Shown: positions 49,101-58,704 of the stretch, piece after piece
Position numbering within the stretch: position 1 is the first letter of the stretch
How the letters are laid out: each line of letters begins with the position of its first letter
Source of the DNA: Nonlabens ulvanivorans
Lineage (GTDB): Bacteria > Bacteroidota > Bacteroidia > Flavobacteriales > Flavobacteriaceae
Assembly: GCF_000755285.1 (NCBI RefSeq)
Contig: NZ_BBMK01000004.1
Span: 186,001-250,000 of the forward strand
Length of the DNA: 64,000 bases
Reading direction: 5' to 3'
Made by a program: the position numbers and the translations under genes
Notes under the pieces: model-generated
Told to the model about the DNA's origin: nothing
The model's input: the letters and a program-made list of their open reading frames with translations, nothing else
Databases searched by the model: none

Positions 49101-49397
49101 GGTTGTGGTACAGTACAACAAGAATTTAGTATCATAGGATATCCTCGTTACTTCACGCCTAATAATGATAATTATCACGATTACTGGCAGTTGATAGGTA
49201 CTTCATTCACGTTTGAGCCAGGCGCACAGATTTTTATATTTGATCGCTACGGTAAGCTATTAAAACAAATCGCTGCAGATGGTGTAGGATGGGATGGTAC
49301 TTATAATGGTAACCCTATGCCTTCTAGTGATTACTGGTTCACTGCAACTTTAATGGATGGAACGACCTTTTCCTCACATTTCACTTTAAAAAGATAA
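46128..49397 (+). CDS. Large secreted protein with PKD domain and T9SS type B C-terminal domain, copy 1
   Basis: The protein has 1,089 residues from Met 46128 (MKKKIVAIVILLIVAAS, then QLSTAQ); an ATG three codons earlier is the alternative. The N-terminal half (about 25-400) has the start WYFGFNAGITFDP and GNLLFYTDGITVFDRN and looks like a beta-propeller. A PKD-like domain sits near 420-470 (VDWDFGDGTNSSVESPTHVY). Repeats of about 85 residues follow, each with a CDDDxDG-type start and ADADNGAN/YHASQADAD motifs. The C-terminal domain (YFTPNNDNYHDYWQLIG, FIFDRYGKLLKQI, WDGTYNG) is the gliding-motility-associated type B signal. It is exported by T9SS to the surface. Confidence 0.88.
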   Translation: MKKKIVAIVILLIVAASQLSTAQLEASNWYFGFNAGITFDPVTGAVTPVTNGQLDTFEGCASISDSSGNLLFYTDGITVFDRNHLIMQNGQGLRGNPSSTQSAIIIPKPQDPDIYYIFTVDTAATGGQDSGLHWYEVDMTANLNQGAVVSSITNPNNLINTCSEKITAINHGVNDEILVTALAEFNGIGTAFDTFYTFTVSPTGVDPVPVKSQVATTINNGGRRGNLKISPDGQYMVSCNMGTGSFLYDYDQLTGIVSNERQLQFTGQNRSGYGVEFSPDSSLLYVSASNDANSNDPAAHSSTLFQFDMTSPNPESSTVVIDTRAGYRGSLQLGIDKKIYRALSDTYNNGRSFLGVINNPNVAGQGCNYVHDAIPLAGRLSAQGLPPFIQSFFALIDVEFTCLGDNTTFEFDSDTPPTLVDWDFGDGTNSSVESPTHVYAAPGIYNVVLTLTINGSVRTYRKSVQIFDTPIANAAIDVNVCDINNDGTESFDLTATATPQILGAQDATIFNVEYYSSQADADNGANPISLPYIATTLTQTLFARVSNNNNEDCYDTTSFDIEIFAQPVANAVNNLEVCDDDFDGFQTFDLSLQTPVILDSQSTTDFTVSYHASQADADSGNSPLATNYTNTTAFNENIFARVVNNNEASCVDTTSFDLIVNPKPVANDTNAFQCDEDGTLDSRTIFNLSEFDDTITSSATGVTVTYHINQNDADNNMSPLDNTSYTNTSPLQIVYARVTDDTTNCYTTSLVTLSVSASDAQDTILIGCDDDGVADGITTFNLTDADSSVLITAPSNVTLNYYASLNDALTEQNVLPITYDNTTPNSQIVFARAESPDGNCFGISEVELVVNDLPVIEPVELIDYCGNNPQPLTIDAGIITGSTTDYTYLWSTSENTFNIQVTTGGDYTVAVTDSYGCTSNRTVTVIISETATIESIDVIHAGSSSNGTATANVSGLGDYEYRVSLEEPFQDSPIFDDLAPGFYTLYVRDKNGCGTVQQEFSIIGYPRYFTPNNDNYHDYWQLIGTSFTFEPGAQIFIFDRYGKLLKQIAADGVGWDGTYNGNPMPSSDYWFTATLMDGTTFSSHFTLKR

Positions 49398-49403
49398 AAT
49401 CAA

Positions 49404-49429
49404 ATTGCCTATTTTTACTTCTAGGCAAT
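49404..49429 (+). promoter_or_regulatory. Hairpin covering the start codon of the second type B gene
   Basis: ATTGCCT and AGGCAAT pair around a 12-base loop, and the right arm includes the first two bases of the ATG at 49428. It could lower initiation at the second gene or be a weak terminator. Confidence 0.4.
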
Positions 49430-51476
49430 GAGATATATATTAATAGGTTTTATAATTTTTTGTTCCGCTTTCGCGAGAAGCGCAACTAGAATCATCCCAG
49501 TGGTACTTTGGATTTACTGCTGGAATCGACTTCTCGTCTGGTACCGCTACGGCTACCGGTGTAGGACAATTAGTTACTGGAGAAGGTTGTGCTACAATTT
49601 CTGATGATTTAGGAAATTTACTATTCTATACAGATGGATCGTTAGTATTCGATTCCACACACACTTTAATGCCTAATGGTACTGGATTGTTAGGAGACTC
49701 TTCAAGTACATCAAGTGCGATCATTGTTCCACAACCTGGTAATGATGATTTATATTATATTTTTACTGTAGACACTAGTGATCAACAATATCGCATGAAT
49801 GTAGGTTTTCACTACTCTATCGTAGATATGTCTTTAAATGGTGGTACTGGTGATATTGTCCCTACACAAAAAACATTAATCTTTTACCTCTGACTTCAGA
49901 AAAACTGACTGCAATATCCAATGCAACAGGAGATGGTTTCTGGGTTCTCACACATTTTGAAAACACCTATTTTGCTTATGAAATTACAGCTGGTGGACTT
50001 AATCTAGTACCAGTAACAAGTATTGTTGGACCAACTATAGAATTGATCTCTACTCCTATTACTAACGTAGATGTCGCAGCAATGCGAGGATACATTAAAC
50101 TCAATGCTCGAGGAGATAAATTAGTCGCAGCTCATTTTTCAAACAACACTACGTCCGAATTTTCTGGAATTATTAATGTGCTAGAAGCACGTAGTCTTGC
50201 TTATGCACAAGGTGGCGAGTTATATTTATATGATTTTAATAATGCGACCGGCGTGGTTTCTAATCCACAACCATTAATGACTCGAGCAGATGGCGCGAGC
50301 TTTTATGGAGTAGAGTTTTCTGGTAATGGAAGATATCTATATGCTGAGGCTGATTTTATGCTACCATCTACAACAGTGATTTATGAGTTTTTAAGAGGTG
50401 AAATTTTACAATATGATCTTACCGCATCCAATATTGCCGCTAGTAAAACTGTAGTTCATACAGATATGATAGCTCCTTTTAGAGGTGCGTTACAGTTAGG
50501 TCTAGACAACAGGATTTATCATTCCCGAATTAATGAAAGTTTTTTAAGTGTCATTAATAATCCAGATGATAGCGGTACAGCATCTAATTATATCTATAAT
50601 GACTTTGCTTTAACTAATGGAGCACAAGCGATTTATGGGCTACCTATTTTTGTTCAATCATTTTTATTAAACGGAGATATAAATGCAGTTGACCATTGCT
50701 TTGGAGAATCTCAAGCATTTACTTTTAATACAAGTGCACAAATTGAAAGTATTTTATGGGACTTTGGTGACATTAACAGTTCTAATAACATCTCGATGGA
50801 TTTAAGTTCTAGTCATATTTTTAGTGCTCCAGGAACTTATACGGTCACAGCAAATGTTGAAACACTTGTATCCAGCTTTACAGAGACTATAGAAATTACA
50901 GTATTTGAACCAGCGATTATCGATGTAGTTCCTATGGATATCGAGTTATGTGATGAAGGTTTTGATACGGCAAGTTTTGATCTATCGATTATAGAATCAC
51001 AGGTCAGTTCTACCTTAAACCAATTAGTCTCTATTCACGAGACTGATGAAGAAGCTAGACTACACATTAACTCAATTAACACAAATCTACCATATCAAAA
51101 TACAAGTTCTCCGCAAACATTATATGTAAGAGTAAGTAATACAAATTGTTATGACATCACTTCTTTTAACATTAACGTAAAAAACTGTCCTGTTGAAGTC
51201 TTTAATGTCCTTACTCCTGACGATGATGGGATAAATGATACGTTCATCGTTTCTGGATTGAGAGACGTATATGATAAACATAAAATTTTTATATTTACCA
51301 GATATGGTATGAAGATTTGGGAAGGTAACAATGATACGCCTTCTTGGGACGGAACCAGTAATCGTGGACTAGTGCATAATTCAAGCAAAAGACTACCTAC
51401 TGGGACTTATTTTTATATTATAGAATTTAACGAGCCTGGTTTAAAACCCATTGCTGGATATGTTTATTTAAATTAG
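49428..51476 (+). CDS. Large secreted protein with T9SS type B C-terminal domain, copy 2 (frameshifted as read)
   Basis: The product has about 682 residues when repaired. From ATG 49428 it reads MRYILIGFIIFCSAFA, and the dispersed palindrome then supplies the end of the signal peptide. That palindrome has one extra base (GAGAAG instead of GAAAG), which breaks the frame. Without it the protein reads SAFAKAQLESSQWYFGFTAG, aligned with the neighbours. A second break is in an A6 run at 49868. The body shares the propeller-like N-terminal region, one PKD-like domain (ILWDFGDINSSN) and a short linker. The C-terminal signal has FNVLTPDDDGINDTFIVSG and PTGTYFYIIEF. It is shorter than copies 1 and 3. 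Confidence 0.82.
49466..49482. repeat. Palindromic repeat copy 9, in a signal peptide, with one extra base
   Basis: CGCTTTCGCGAGAAGCG is the consensus with one inserted G. Without that base it encodes Ala-Phe-Ala-Lys-Ala at the signal-peptide cleavage region. Confidence 0.8.
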
Positions 51477-51520
51477 AAAACTAACAACCCTAAATAACTC
51501 TACTCCTAATCAAGTACATT

Positions 51521-54433
51521 ATGAAAAAAGCAATACTCTTATTACTGACATTAGTAATTTCATTTAGCGTCACAGCTCAAGAAGAATCATCCTGGTGGAT
51601 TTTTGGAGATGGTGCAGGTGTTGAATTTAATCCTAATCCACAGAATAGATCTAGTGATCCGGCAGTCACAACTTCTGGTTACGATACTGATGAAGGTGTC
51701 GCTTCTATCTCTGATGAAATGGGAAACCTTTTATTTTTCACAGATGGTTCAACCGTTTGGAATCGTAATGGTGTCGCTATGCCCAACGGTACTGGATTAG
51801 ATGGTAACTTTTCCTCTACACAATCTGCTATCGTTATCAAAGCACCAGAAACAGCTGGTGTTTATTTTGTAGCGACTGTAGGTGCTGGAAATACCTCACC
51901 TCTTTCTTACTCTAGAATTGAGATGGCTCTTAATGGTGGATTAGGCGACGTTGTACCAGGCGTTAAGAATATAACTCTACTTGCTGCTTGTGCTGAGAAA
52001 GTAGCTGCAACAATCCAAACAGGTACTAATAATGCTTACATAATGACTTTTGGTAGATCTAACGCAACGAGTGTTTCTACAGGTTCTGGTAATAACAATG
52101 CATTATTTGCCTGGGAAGTAAGAGGAATAGCTGGTCCTAACGTATCATTTGTACTACCGGCTCCTATTGCACAATCTGCAAATGGTGGTTTACCATACTT
52201 CTCTACACCACTAGCAGCGACTAATGGAGATCGCGGTATGTTAAGAGTTTCACCTGATGGAACTAAACTAGCCATAGGAACTCAAAACTTAACAAATCAA
52301 GGTTTATTCTTATATGACTTTAATCCTGGTAACGGACAGTTCAGTGGCGCCGGGCTACAATTAGATAATGGTCCTGTTTATGGTGTAGAATTTTCTGCTT
52401 CTTCACAGTATCTTTATCATGATTTAAGTGATAACTACAGCCCGACAGGTGGATCAAATAAAAGGCTAGTTCAATACGACCTTTGTGATCAAGCAAATAT
52501 TGTATCTTCAAGAAATGAATTTGCAAATGTTCCAGAATCTAGAGGAACACTACAACTAGGTAGAGATGGAGAAATTTATGTTGCTCGTTTTGATCAAAGC
52601 TTTTTAGGTAGGATTGAAAATTCAGAAACTGCTACTCCTACTTATAATACGACTGCCGTTGATATTTCTCCAGGAGTAGGTAAACAAGGACTTCCTGTTT
52701 TTGTTCAATCTAGTTTTGCAAGTTCATTCACTGTTAATGATCAATGTCAAGGTGATGCTACAGAATTTATACTTGCTTGTTTACCTCAGGTTGCAGCATC
52801 TAACTGGGATTTTGGTGATGGTAATACTTTAATGGTAACAGGTCCAGGTGTTGTAACTAATACCTATGCGACAGCAGGAACTTATACTGTTTCTGTAAAC
52901 GTAACAAATGTATCTGGAGATGTTAGAGATTTTACTCAAGATATTACGATTTATGAAAACGGAATTGTAGATCCAGTAGATGTTACTTTATTAGACTACT
53001 GTGATGATGACAACTCTGGTGATGAAATCGTTGATTTATCTCAATTTACTTTAGATGTTTTGGGCGCTCAAGATTCAGCTACATTTAATATTTCTTACTA
53101 TGCAAACTCTGTTGATGCAGACGCTGGTCAGAATCCATTACCATTAAATTATAATGCTACTCTAGGTTCTAATACCATATGGGTCCGTATAGAAAACAAT
53201 ACATCACCTATTAATGATGGTTGTTCTGCAATCGGTTCTTTCGTGTTAACTGTGAGTTCTGTACCTACAGTTAGTAATATTCCAGATTATGAGATTTGTG
53301 ATGATGCAAGTCAGGACGGAATTGAAGATTTTGACTTAGCTAGTTTCTTACCTACGATAGCGACACAAGCTGGTGATCCAGTAGATGTAGACTATACTAT
53401 TCATGAGTCACAAGCAGATGCAGATATGAATATTGGAGCTATTGATACTACAGTTCCATATACAAATACGACTTCTCCACAAGTTCTTTATGTAAGACTT
53501 CAAAACATTAATGATATAGATTGTTATGGAACTGCTCCATTTAACCTAGTAGTTTTAGGAGCACCTACATTAGGAACAGTTGCTAATATTGAGGTTTGTG
53601 ATGATGCCCCCCCATTAGACGGAAGTTCTGATTTCACTTTATCAGATCAAGACGCTACGGTTGCAAATGGCTCCACAGGTACGGTAACCTACCACGCCAC
53701 TCAAGGAGACGCTGAAAGTGGTGCTGCTGCACTTCCTAATGTATATACCGTAAGTGGTACTGAAACCATTTATGCAAGATTTGTAAATGACGCAGGTTGT
53801 GCTGGAACGACTAGTTTTGACATTACTGTACAAGCGGCTCCTGCTATAGGAAATGCTCCAGACTTAACAAATATCTGTGATGCTGCTGTTGATCTTAATC
53901 AAAACCTTTTTGAATTATCTGTTCAAGATACGGCAGTATTAAATGGACTTAACCCAGCAGACTATACTATAAGTTATTACACAACTGATAGTGATGCACA
54001 AAACGCAACAAATGAATTACCATTAAGCTATACAGTGCCGTTCCAATCAGGAGTTACAACTGATCTGTTATTTGCTAGATTAGAGAATAATACAACAGGA
54101 TGTTTCAACACATCACAGTTCACAATTATTTTTGAACGATGTGAAATTGTTTTCCCAGAAGGTTTCTCGCCTAATAATGATGGAATAAACGACACATTCT
54201 CAATTCCAGGATTAGCAGAACAATACAATAACTTTAACCTACAGATTTTTAATCGTAATGGTTCTGTAGTTTATGAAACAAGCGCAAGCAATTATGAAGA
54301 ATTTGCAGGAATCCCTAATAAAGGAGCTCTTGCTGGTGACGGTTTACTACCAGTAGGAACTTACTTCTATGTGATTCAATATAATGATCAAGATGAAAAA
54401 GACACAGCTAGTTGGGTTTACATCAACTACTAG
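51521..54433 (+). CDS. Large secreted protein with PKD domain and T9SS type B C-terminal domain, copy 3
   Basis: The protein has 970 residues. A signal peptide (MKKAILLLLTLVISFSVTAQ) is followed by WWIFGDGAGVEFNPNP and GNLLFFTDGSTVWNRNG, the same N-terminal region as copies 1 and 2. A PKD-like domain is near 425-470 (SNWDFGDGNTLMVTG). Repeats of 80-90 residues (CDDDNSGDEIVDLSQF, CDDASQDGIEDFDL, CDDAPPLDG...) follow, and the C-terminal signal reads FPEGFSPNNDGINDTFSIPG and LPVGTYFYVIQY. A C7 run at 53607-53613 probably adds one Pro in the third repeat. The three paralogs lie in a row with 30- and 44-base gaps. Confidence 0.88.
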   Translation: MKKAILLLLTLVISFSVTAQEESSWWIFGDGAGVEFNPNPQNRSSDPAVTTSGYDTDEGVASISDEMGNLLFFTDGSTVWNRNGVAMPNGTGLDGNFSSTQSAIVIKAPETAGVYFVATVGAGNTSPLSYSRIEMALNGGLGDVVPGVKNITLLAACAEKVAATIQTGTNNAYIMTFGRSNATSVSTGSGNNNALFAWEVRGIAGPNVSFVLPAPIAQSANGGLPYFSTPLAATNGDRGMLRVSPDGTKLAIGTQNLTNQGLFLYDFNPGNGQFSGAGLQLDNGPVYGVEFSASSQYLYHDLSDNYSPTGGSNKRLVQYDLCDQANIVSSRNEFANVPESRGTLQLGRDGEIYVARFDQSFLGRIENSETATPTYNTTAVDISPGVGKQGLPVFVQSSFASSFTVNDQCQGDATEFILACLPQVAASNWDFGDGNTLMVTGPGVVTNTYATAGTYTVSVNVTNVSGDVRDFTQDITIYENGIVDPVDVTLLDYCDDDNSGDEIVDLSQFTLDVLGAQDSATFNISYYANSVDADAGQNPLPLNYNATLGSNTIWVRIENNTSPINDGCSAIGSFVLTVSSVPTVSNIPDYEICDDASQDGIEDFDLASFLPTIATQAGDPVDVDYTIHESQADADMNIGAIDTTVPYTNTTSPQVLYVRLQNINDIDCYGTAPFNLVVLGAPTLGTVANIEVCDDAPPLDGSSDFTLSDQDATVANGSTGTVTYHATQGDAESGAAALPNVYTVSGTETIYARFVNDAGCAGTTSFDITVQAAPAIGNAPDLTNICDAAVDLNQNLFELSVQDTAVLNGLNPADYTISYYTTDSDAQNATNELPLSYTVPFQSGVTTDLLFARLENNTTGCFNTSQFTIIFERCEIVFPEGFSPNNDGINDTFSIPGLAEQYNNFNLQIFNRNGSVVYETSASNYEEFAGIPNKGALAGDGLLPVGTYFYVIQYNDQDEKDTASWVYINY

Positions 54434-54454
54434 TCCTAATTAATTTAGAAGTAA

Positions 54455-54480
54455 AAGTCTCAGTTTAATTACTGGGACTT
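54455..54480 (+). terminator. Terminator after the type B protein cluster
   Basis: AAGTCTCAGT-TTAATT-ACTGGGACTT is a 10-bp stem with one G-T pair, followed by T7. A palindromic repeat copy starts directly after the T run. Confidence 0.85.
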
Positions 54481-54487
54481 TTTTTTT

Positions 54488-54501
54488 GCTTTCGCGAAAG
54501 C
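54488..54501. repeat. Palindromic repeat copy 10
   Basis: The 14-base core GCTTTCGCGAAAGC sits right after the terminator's T run; the outer C and G are replaced by T and A, which still pair. Confidence 0.85.
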
Positions 54502-54578
54502 ATAATTATCACTACCTTCATTTCACGAAAACGTTGTAAAATTTATCATTTTATTATGCACGCATAGTATTTATTTAC

Positions 54579-54586
54579 TATCTTTG
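54579..54586 (+). promoter_or_regulatory. Possible -7 element of the beta-oxidation operon
   Basis: TATCTTTG matches TAnnTTTG, 16 bases before the MarR start. A TTG at -33 is not found. Confidence 0.45.
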
Positions 54587-54602
54587 GGTGTAACTTTATT
54601 AG

Positions 54603-55046
54603 ATGAGAGATAAAACAATAGATTATATACTAAGAGCGACATGGATGTCTATATCTAAAATGTATAATGAACAAGCAGCTGTTAAAGGTAGCACAATGGC
54701 TACTGGATTTGCGCTCATAAGTATTGATCCTATAGAAGGCACTCCTAGTACTGCATTAGGACCTAAAATGGGAATGGAAGCCACTTCCCTATCTCGTACT
54801 TTGAAGACCATGGAAGAAAAAGGTCTTATTTCTAGAAGAAAAAATCCAGAAGATGGACGTAGTGTATTGATTCACTTAACAGACTTTGGTAAAGAAATGA
54901 GAGACTTCTCTAAAAACGTTGTGAAATCATTTGATACTGTCGTAAAACAAAACATTGAAGCCGAAAAATTAAATACCTTTTTAGAAGTTGCTTATCAAAT
55001 CAACGATCTAGTAGGTCAAAAAATATTTTTAAACAAGAAGCCATAG
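54603..55046 (+). CDS. MarR family transcriptional regulator of the beta-oxidation operon
   Basis: The protein has 147 residues. The winged-helix core is near 50-110: GPKMGMEATSLSRTLKTMEE followed by KGLISRRKNPEDGRSVLIHL, where the wing has the family's D-G-R-S. Flanking helices would form the dimer. It leads an operon of fatty-acid degradation genes 12 bases upstream of the next start. It is therefore likely to repress them and respond to an acyl-CoA or similar ligand; this is inferred from position, not visible in the sequence. Confidence 0.9.
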   Translation: MRDKTIDYILRATWMSISKMYNEQAAVKGSTMATGFALISIDPIEGTPSTALGPKMGMEATSLSRTLKTMEEKGLISRRKNPEDGRSVLIHLTDFGKEMRDFSKNVVKSFDTVVKQNIEAEKLNTFLEVAYQINDLVGQKIFLNKKP

Positions 55047-55058
55047 CTGATAAATAAT

Positions 55059-57467
55059 ATGGGAAAACGTAGAATTAAACATGTAACTGTAATAGGTTCA
55101 GGAATTATGGGAAGCGGTATTGCTTGCCATTTTGCAAACATAGGTTGTGAGGTACTCTTATTGGACATCGTCCCAAGAGAACTCAATGACAAAGAAAAGG
55201 CCAAAGGCCTTACGCTAGAAGATAAAGTCGTGCGTAACCGTATGGTTAACGATAACCTTACTGCTTCTATTAAAAGTAAGCCAGCACCTTTATATAATAA
55301 TTCATTTGCAAACAGGATTTCTACTGGAAATCTAACTGATGACTTATCAAAAATTAAAGACACTGACTGGATTATTGAAGTTGTTGTTGAGAGACTAGAT
55401 ATTAAAAAATCTGTTTTTGAACAAATTGAGAAGTACCGCAAACCTGGTACATTAATTACTTCTAATACATCTGGTATTCCTATCTCTTTCATGAATGAAG
55501 GACGTAGTGAAGATTTCCAGAAACACTTTGCTGTAACTCACTTTTTTAATCCGCCACGATATTTAAAATTATTTGAAGTAGTTCCAGGTCCTAATTGTGA
55601 TACTGCTGTAACTGAATTCTTAATGGAATATGGAGAGAAATTCTTAGGTAAGACATCGGTTCTTGCAAAAGATACTCCAGCGTTTATAGGTAACCGTATC
55701 GGTATATTCTCTATTCAGAGTTTATTCCACACGGTTAAAGAAATGGGACTTACCGTTTCTGAAGTTGATAAACTTACTGGTCCTGTTATAGGTCGTGCAA
55801 AGTCGGCAACTTTTAGAACTGTAGATGTTGTAGGACTAGATACCCTTGTACATGTAGCAAATGGTGTTTATGCAAATTGCCCAGAAGACGAGCATAAAGA
55901 CACGTTTAAATTACCAGACTTCATCGATACAATGATGGAGAATAAATGGTTAGGTTCTAAAACTGGTCAAGGTTTTTATAAAAAGAACGTAACTAAAGAT
56001 GGTAAAAAAGAGATTCTAGCATTAGACCTAGATTCTATGAAATATGTAGCACAGCCACGTGCAAAGTTTGCTACACTAGAATTAACTAAAACAATTGATA
56101 ACGTTGCAGATCGTTTTCCTGTATTAATTAAAGGAAAAGATAAAGCTGGTGATTTTTATAGAAAATCATTTGCATCTCTTTTTGCATACGTACAACATAG
56201 AATACCAGAAATAAGCGACGAATTGTATCGCATAGACGACGCAATGAGTGCAGGTTTCGGTTGGGAACATGGACCATATCAAGTTTGGGATGCCGTAGGT
56301 GTTGCAAAAGGTGTGGAGTTAATGGAAGCAATCGGTAAAAAACCAGCTGCTTGGGTTACAGAAATGCTAGAGAAAGGTTTTGAGTCTTTCTATACCGTAA
56401 AAGATGGATCTACCTACTACTACTCTATTCCAGATAAGGATTATGTAAAAAAACCAGGTCAGGATGGATTTATCATTTTAGATAATTTACGTGCAAATGC
56501 TCCAGTATTTAAAAATTCTGGTGTAACTGTTCACGATATAGGTGATGGTATCCTTAATGTAGAATTTACTTCTAAGATGAATTCTATAGGTGGCGATGTG
56601 CTTGCCGGTATGAATAAAGCTATTGATATTGCCGAAAATCGTTTTGACGGTTTAGTAGTAGCAAATAATGGTGCAAACTTCTCTGTAGGAGCAAATATCG
56701 GTATGATATTTATGATGGCAGTAGAGCAGGAATATGATGAGCTGAACATGGCTATCAAACAATTCCAAGATACGGTTATGAGATTGCGTTATAGCAGTAT
56801 TCCTACTATCGTAGCGCCACATCAAATGGCATTAGGTGGTGGTTGTGAAATGACCATGCACAGTGATGTTGCAGTTGCCAGTGCAGAGACTTACATCGGT
56901 CTAGTAGAATTTGGTGTAGGTGTAATTCCTGGTGGTGGTGGATCAAAAGAGATGGCACTTAGAGCAAGTGACACTTTTGAGAAAAACGACGTAGAGTTAA
57001 ACAGATTAAGAGAATACTTCCTTACCATAGGAACTGCTAAGGTTGCAACAAGTGCTTACGAAGCATTTGATCTAGGCATCTTGAGAAAAGGAGTAGATCA
57101 TGTTGTTGTAAATGATAACAGACGTATTGCTTTTGCAAAAGCACAAGCACGATTACTTGCAGACAAAGGCTATACTCAACCACCTATGCGCAAGGATATT
57201 AAAGTACTAGGTAAACAAGCTTTAGGGATGTTTTTAGTAGGAACAGATGCAATGAAAGCTGGTAAATACATTAGTGAGCACGACTTAAAAATTGCAAATA
57301 AACTTGCTTATGTAATGGCTGGTGGAGATTTAAGTGCTCCTACTCTAGTGTCTGAGCAATATTTATTGGATCTAGAACGTGAGGCGTTCTTAAGTCTTAC
57401 AGGAGAAAGAAAAACACTTGAAAGACTTCAACACATGATCCAGAAAGGTAAACCTTTAAGAAACTAA
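55059..57467 (+). CDS. 3-hydroxyacyl-CoA dehydrogenase/enoyl-CoA hydratase fusion (beta-oxidation)
   Basis: The protein has 802 residues. The dehydrogenase part comes first: NAD-binding VIGSGIMGSGIACHFAN near residue 9, FNPPRYLKLFEVVPG near 165 and KDTPAFIGNRIG near 205. The hydratase/isomerase part starts near 480, with GANFSVGANIGM near 538 and ALGGGCEMTMHSDVAVAS near 590, then GLVEFGVGVIPGGGG. This order is the reverse of E. coli FadB, where the hydratase leads, and is usual in Bacteroidota. It carries out hydration and oxidation of enoyl-CoA to 3-ketoacyl-CoA. The thiolase starts 4 bases after it. Confidence 0.95.
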   Translation: MGKRRIKHVTVIGSGIMGSGIACHFANIGCEVLLLDIVPRELNDKEKAKGLTLEDKVVRNRMVNDNLTASIKSKPAPLYNNSFANRISTGNLTDDLSKIKDTDWIIEVVVERLDIKKSVFEQIEKYRKPGTLITSNTSGIPISFMNEGRSEDFQKHFAVTHFFNPPRYLKLFEVVPGPNCDTAVTEFLMEYGEKFLGKTSVLAKDTPAFIGNRIGIFSIQSLFHTVKEMGLTVSEVDKLTGPVIGRAKSATFRTVDVVGLDTLVHVANGVYANCPEDEHKDTFKLPDFIDTMMENKWLGSKTGQGFYKKNVTKDGKKEILALDLDSMKYVAQPRAKFATLELTKTIDNVADRFPVLIKGKDKAGDFYRKSFASLFAYVQHRIPEISDELYRIDDAMSAGFGWEHGPYQVWDAVGVAKGVELMEAIGKKPAAWVTEMLEKGFESFYTVKDGSTYYYSIPDKDYVKKPGQDGFIILDNLRANAPVFKNSGVTVHDIGDGILNVEFTSKMNSIGGDVLAGMNKAIDIAENRFDGLVVANNGANFSVGANIGMIFMMAVEQEYDELNMAIKQFQDTVMRLRYSSIPTIVAPHQMALGGGCEMTMHSDVAVASAETYIGLVEFGVGVIPGGGGSKEMALRASDTFEKNDVELNRLREYFLTIGTAKVATSAYEAFDLGILRKGVDHVVVNDNRRIAFAKAQARLLADKGYTQPPMRKDIKVLGKQALGMFLVGTDAMKAGKYISEHDLKIANKLAYVMAGGDLSAPTLVSEQYLLDLEREAFLSLTGERKTLERLQHMIQKGKPLRN

Positions 57468-57471
57468 GAAA

Positions 57472-58665
57472 ATGACAAATGCATATATAGTTGCCGCAAA
57501 AAGAACGGCAGTAGGAAAATCAGGTCGTGGTGTTTTTAGATTTAAAAGACCAGACGAGCTAGCAGCAGAAACAATTCAGGGAATGTTAAAAGATCTTCCT
57601 GATTTTGATAAAGGTCGTATTGACGACATGATTATAGGTAACGCCATGCCTGAGGCTGAACAAGGACTTAACATGGCACGTCAGATATCACTTTTAGCAC
57701 TAGAAAGAGTTGATATTCCAGGTATTAGTATTAATAGATGGTGCGCATCTGGTCTAGATGCTATTGGAGCAGCAGTTGCAAGAATTCAATCTGGAATGGC
57801 TCAATGTATAGTAGCTGGTGGTGTTGAAAGTATGAGTTATGTGCCTATGGGTGGTTATAAACCTACACCAGCATATAGTCTAGCTCAACAAGGTCATGAA
57901 GACTACTACTGGGGGGGAATGGGTTTAACTGCCGAAGAGGTTGCTAATGAATATAATGTTTCTAGAGAAGAGCAAGATCAATTTGCTTATGACTCGCATA
58001 TGAAAGCATTAAAAGCACAAGCAGAAAATCGTTTCCAAGATCAAATAGTACCTATAGATGTAGAGGAAACCTATCTTGATGAGGACGGAAAGAAAAAAAC
58101 GAGAACTTATACAGTAACCAAAGATGAAGGTCCTAGACAAGGTACAAGCCTAGAGGCTCTTGCTAGATTACGCCCTGTTTTTGCAGCAGGTGGTAGTGTA
58201 ACGGCTGGTAACTCATCACAAACTAGTGATGGTGCTGCTTTTACACTTGTAATGAGTGAAGAAATGGTAAATGAATTAGGTATAAAGCCTATCGCAAAAT
58301 TAGTAAGTTTTGCAGTAGCAGCAGTAGAACCTAGAGTTATGGGGAATCGCACCTATTGAAGCTATTCCTAAGGCATTGAAACAAGCAGGTCTTAAAAAGG
58401 AAGATATGGCTCTTATTGAGTTAAATGAAGCTTTTGCAAGTCAATCAGTTGCTGTAGTTAGAGAACTAGGCTTAATAAAGATATCGTAAACGTTAACGGT
58501 GGTGCTATTGCACTAGGTCATCCACTAGGCTGTTCGGGTGCTAAATTATCGGTACAAATCTTTGACGAAATGCGCAAAAGAGGCAACCAAGGAAAACACT
58601 GTATGGTAACCATGTGTGTAGGAACTGGACAAGGAGCTGCTGGTATATTTGAGTTTTTAAATTAA
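57472..58665 (+). CDS. Acetyl-CoA C-acyltransferase (thiolase; frameshifted as read)
   Basis: The repaired enzyme has about 396 residues and performs the last step of beta-oxidation, cleaving 3-ketoacyl-CoA. The start is [18 protein letters not shown]. The nucleophile Cys is in [13 protein letters not shown] near residue 90. The C-terminal active-site motifs are [30 protein letters not shown] and [15 protein letters not shown]. The frame breaks at 58341-58344 (one G too many) and near 58474 (one A lost). [11 protein letters not shown] holds an extra Gly from the G7 run at 57911-57917. It lies in the operon between the fusion enzyme and the acyl-CoA dehydrogenase. Confidence 0.88.
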
Positions 58666-58671
58666 GAATTA

Positions 58672-58687
58672 CGCTTTCGCGAAAGCG
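58672..58687. repeat. Palindromic repeat copy 11, inside the beta-oxidation operon
   Basis: A perfect CGCTTTCGCGAAAGCG sits 6 bases after the thiolase stop and 17 bases before the acyl-CoA dehydrogenase start. No T-tract follows, so it should not terminate transcription. Confidence 0.95.
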
Positions 58688-58704
58688 AGATAACAATACA
58701 TATT

